64,000 nucleotides of DNA, from positions 1,736,001-1,800,000 of the forward strand of contig NZ_CP081153.1 in assembly GCF_025140835.1 (NCBI RefSeq), written 5' to 3'. The notes beneath the pieces were generated by a model. That model searched no databases. It had not been told where the DNA came from and saw only the letters and a program-made list of their open reading frames with translations. Shown one piece after another: positions 61,960 through 64,000 of the stretch (position 1 is its first letter; each line of letters starts with the position of its first letter). Source of the stretch: Aliiroseovarius sp. M344. Lineage in GTDB: Bacteria; Pseudomonadota; Alphaproteobacteria; Rhodobacterales; Rhodobacteraceae. A program made the translations under genes and the position numbers.

Positions 61960-64000
61960 TACAGCGTTCCCTCACGCATGCGTTTGGCCTTCTGGGCTTT
62001 TAGCCATGATAGCGCTTCAGCCATTCGTTTTTCGAGTGCATCAGGCGAGTTGGGGTTGGGCTCACGCCCCTCGGATACCCGAAACGCTTTTATGCGTGGC
62101 CAAAGCGTTCGCGCCTCGTCCTCGGACATATCCACGCGCATGGCGACCATAGCGGACTGCACATGAGCCAGAAGCTTTGAGTCCAGCGACTTAGAGGCAA
62201 CTTCAAACCGCTCCTGAAACGCGTTCACGCTGTCAATCAGCTCCACATCGATATCGCGCACATTGATGAACTTCTTGACCATTTGAAGAAGGGTATTTGG
62301 CGCGCTGGCAAGCTCATCCTCCTCGCTGTCCGCGGACGTCTCCGACTTACCTTCAAAAGCAGCCCCGGCCTCAGCCATGCCTTTTTGCTGTTCATCTTGG
62401 GCCAAGGTTAGAATGTTCATATGCGCCGCCAGATGCTGACGAACGCTCTCGGCCTCTTCGTCCTCAAGCGTCTCGTATCGTTTCTCGATGATGTCAGTCA
62501 AAATCATCTGGGTTGCCACTTCAGGCGCTGTCTCAGGTGACAAAACGCGCTTGTCCATCGCCTGACAGGCCGCAGCCATCAGGTCATGCATATCTTGTTC
62601 ACAAATGTCCTTGGAACGTTCTGTGGGCGGCTCTACGAGCCCCTTGATGCCGATCATGACATTCCCCTGCCCGTCCACGGCCACAGGCTCCCGAATGTCA
62701 CCGTCTTCGCGCCGGTAGAACTTGAAGTTAGGTGCCAGCACCTGCTCCATCAGCAGCGATCCTGAAATCGCCTTGAGCATGTCATTCACTGCATCTGTGA
62801 CCACGCCGGTTTCAACACCCGGCTCTGCCACAAGGTTGGTGAAGATCGCACGTGGCTTGCCTGGGGCGTCGCGGGTGGCGCGGCCAATGATCTGAACGAT
62901 CTCTGTCAGGGATGAACGATAACCGATGGTCAGCGCATGTTCGCACCAAACCCAGTCAAACCCCTCTTTGGCCATCCCGAGCGCGATGATGATATCGACT
63001 TTGGCACGGTCTGCCTCATCATCCCGTTTGCCGTCAGGCCCTTTTACCTCACGCGACAGCGCCGATTTGACGATATCCCGCCCCGGCCCATCATCGACCA
63101 GATCTGCTATTTTGAGCAGCCGTCCATCAGCCGTCTCAACTAGATCGAAGCCCGTCGACTCTTCGCGCCCTTTATGGGTGCCGATCAGATCCATGATCTT
63201 GCCGACTTCGTTGAACTTGTCGTCAAATGCCTCCGATGATCCACGATGCGGGATATGGATGATCGTCTTTTGAGAAACATCCAGAACGTCCGCCAAGCCG
63301 TTGACGTAATTACCTTTATAGAACTGATAGTTCACACCTAACGCCTTGAGGTGCTCATAGCCCTCCAGCTGCTCATAATAGCTGTAGGTGATCGTGGTGA
63401 ACTTGGCCTCATCCTCAGGCCTCAGCACAGGGTCAGCGTCGCCACGGAAATAGCTGCCGGTCATCGCCATCAAATGACACTTCTCGCGCGTTACCAGGGC
63501 GCGCAGGATCACGCCCAAACGGTTGTTGTCAGACGCGGACACATGGTGGAATTCATCAATCGCGATGAAGCAGTCATCAAACGCCTCTGGCCCCTGCGCC
63601 TCGACCACTTTTTCATAGGCAAAGCGGAACGTCGCATGGGTGCAGACCAGAACTTCGGCATCCGAACCCATGAACTCCACAAAGGCCTTCACCTTTTGGT
63701 CTGACGCATCATCGCCCGTCAGACAGAGGTTCCATTTGTCTTCGACCTCCCAATCGGCCTCAAACCCATAGCTGGTCAGATCCGTAGAACGGAACGACCC
63801 GCCGATTGAGGTTTCGGGCACGCAAACGATCACCTTCTCGCGCGCTTGGTGGCGCAGCTTGTCCAGCGCGATGAACATCAGCGCCCGGCTTTTCCCCGCT
63901 GCAGGTGGAGCCTTTAGCAGCAGAAATTGCGCCGCCCGCGCCGCATAAGCCCGCGCCTGCATTTCGCGCATGCCCATGGGGTTGGTCGCTGATTTCTTGT
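61959..64000 (-). CDS. SF2 DEAD/DEAH-type helicase, type III restriction Res-like (5' end off window)
   Basis: At least 680 residues are visible; the reading frame remains open to the end of the window, so the start is not seen. Walker A is LKAPPAAGKSRALMF, the DEAH-type box is FIAIDEFHH, motif V lies near ALGMAKEGFDWVWCEHAL and motif VI is QIIGRATRDAPGKP. These match Res/UvrB-type SF2 helicases as in type III restriction. The C-terminal 250 residues (for example SPETAPEVATQMILTD) are not assigned. It overlaps the nuclease start by one base and is the upstream gene of the pair. Confidence 0.88.
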   Translation of the reverse strand, partial: KKSATNPMGMREMQARAYAARAAQFLLLKAPPAAGKSRALMFIALDKLRHQAREKVIVCVPETSIGGSFRSTDLTSYGFEADWEVEDKWNLCLTGDDASDQKVKAFVEFMGSDAEVLVCTHATFRFAYEKVVEAQGPEAFDDCFIAIDEFHHVSASDNNRLGVILRALVTREKCHLMAMTGSYFRGDADPVLRPEDEAKFTTITYSYYEQLEGYEHLKALGVNYQFYKGNYVNGLADVLDVSQKTIIHIPHRGSSEAFDDKFNEVGKIMDLIGTHKGREESTGFDLVETADGRLLKIADLVDDGPGRDIVKSALSREVKGPDGKRDDEADRAKVDIIIALGMAKEGFDWVWCEHALTIGYRSSLTEIVQIIGRATRDAPGKPRAIFTNLVAEPGVETGVVTDAVNDMLKAISGSLLMEQVLAPNFKFYRREDGDIREPVAVDGQGNVMIGIKGLVEPPTERSKDICEQDMHDLMAAACQAMDKRVLSPETAPEVATQMILTDIIEKRYETLEDEEAESVRQHLAAHMNILTLAQDEQQKGMAEAGAAFEGKSETSADSEEDELASAPNTLLQMVKKFINVRDIDVELIDSVNAFQERFEVASKSLDSKLLAHVQSAMVAMRVDMSEDEARTLWPRIKAFRVSEGREPNPNSPDALEKRMAEALSWLKAQKAKRMREGTL

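Noticed and set aside
1..64000. CRISPR arrays, rRNA operons and complete insertion sequences
   Set aside because: No regularly spaced repeats, no rRNA-like sequence and no intact transposase gene with terminal repeats were seen.

Overview
The window looks like chromosomal DNA of an alphaproteobacterium of the Rhodobacteraceae (Roseobacter group). It is GC-rich. It carries a ChpT-type phosphotransferase, an olsBA ornithine-lipid operon, a DUF3553 protein, two TRAP transporter operons, a ribosomal protein L21 with a long alanine/lysine-rich tail, and a corrinoid-type C1 gene set. This assignment rests on gene content and protein resemblance; no 16S gene is present.

Layout. 1-3659: the distal end of a branched-chain amino-acid/amide-type ABC transporter operon (livG end, livF, a small secreted protein, livH, livM). 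3668-6489: a MocA-like nucleotidyltransferase, a stand-alone Hint-domain protein, a Cys/Met-metabolism PLP enzyme and tRNA-Leu(CAA). 6565-9658: TRAP operon 1 (dctP-dctQ-dctM, minus strand). 10005-16469: mostly housekeeping genes (zinc peptidase, YqaA-like protein, DsbB, TrmJ-type methyltransferase, TfoX-N protein, ThiE-like protein, olsBA, DUF3553, chpT). 16476-22656: proline synthesis and GTPase genes obgE-proB-proA, three consecutive GNAT acetyltransferases, and rplU-rpmA with a leader and terminator. 22976-27144: a TPR-sulfotransferase, two DUF2059-like secreted proteins and tRNA-Ser(CGA).

27571-34596 is a catabolic cassette beside the tRNA-Ser: an SBF-type permease, TRAP operon 2, a DadA-like D-amino-acid dehydrogenase, a LysR regulator and an Asp/Glu-racemase-like enzyme. 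34773-40518 is a second cassette: aldehyde dehydrogenase, luciferase-like monooxygenase, flavin reductase, alpha/beta hydrolase, an amino-acid-synthesis (DUF1185) protein and a LysR regulator. 40671-47142 holds an RND efflux pair and two adjacent proteins that share a short sequence motif. 47156-50610 holds betB, rlmE and a gppA-like gene.

50888-56761 holds a folate/corrinoid C1 set: a small virulence-factor family protein, a MetF-like reductase, a methyltetrahydrofolate methyltransferase, a CoA-transferase and a RACo/RamA-like corrinoid reactivator. tRNA-Gly(CCC), a thioesterase, a TauE/SafE permease and dusA follow.

The last 4.5 kb (59317-64000) differs in character. A tyrosine integrase sits head-to-head with dusA, a known integration hotspot. 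Behind it, on the opposite strand, lies a translationally coupled pair: an SF2 helicase (start off the window) and a GIY-YIG nuclease. This is the edge of an integrated element and the best candidate here for an uncharacterised, possibly defensive, system.
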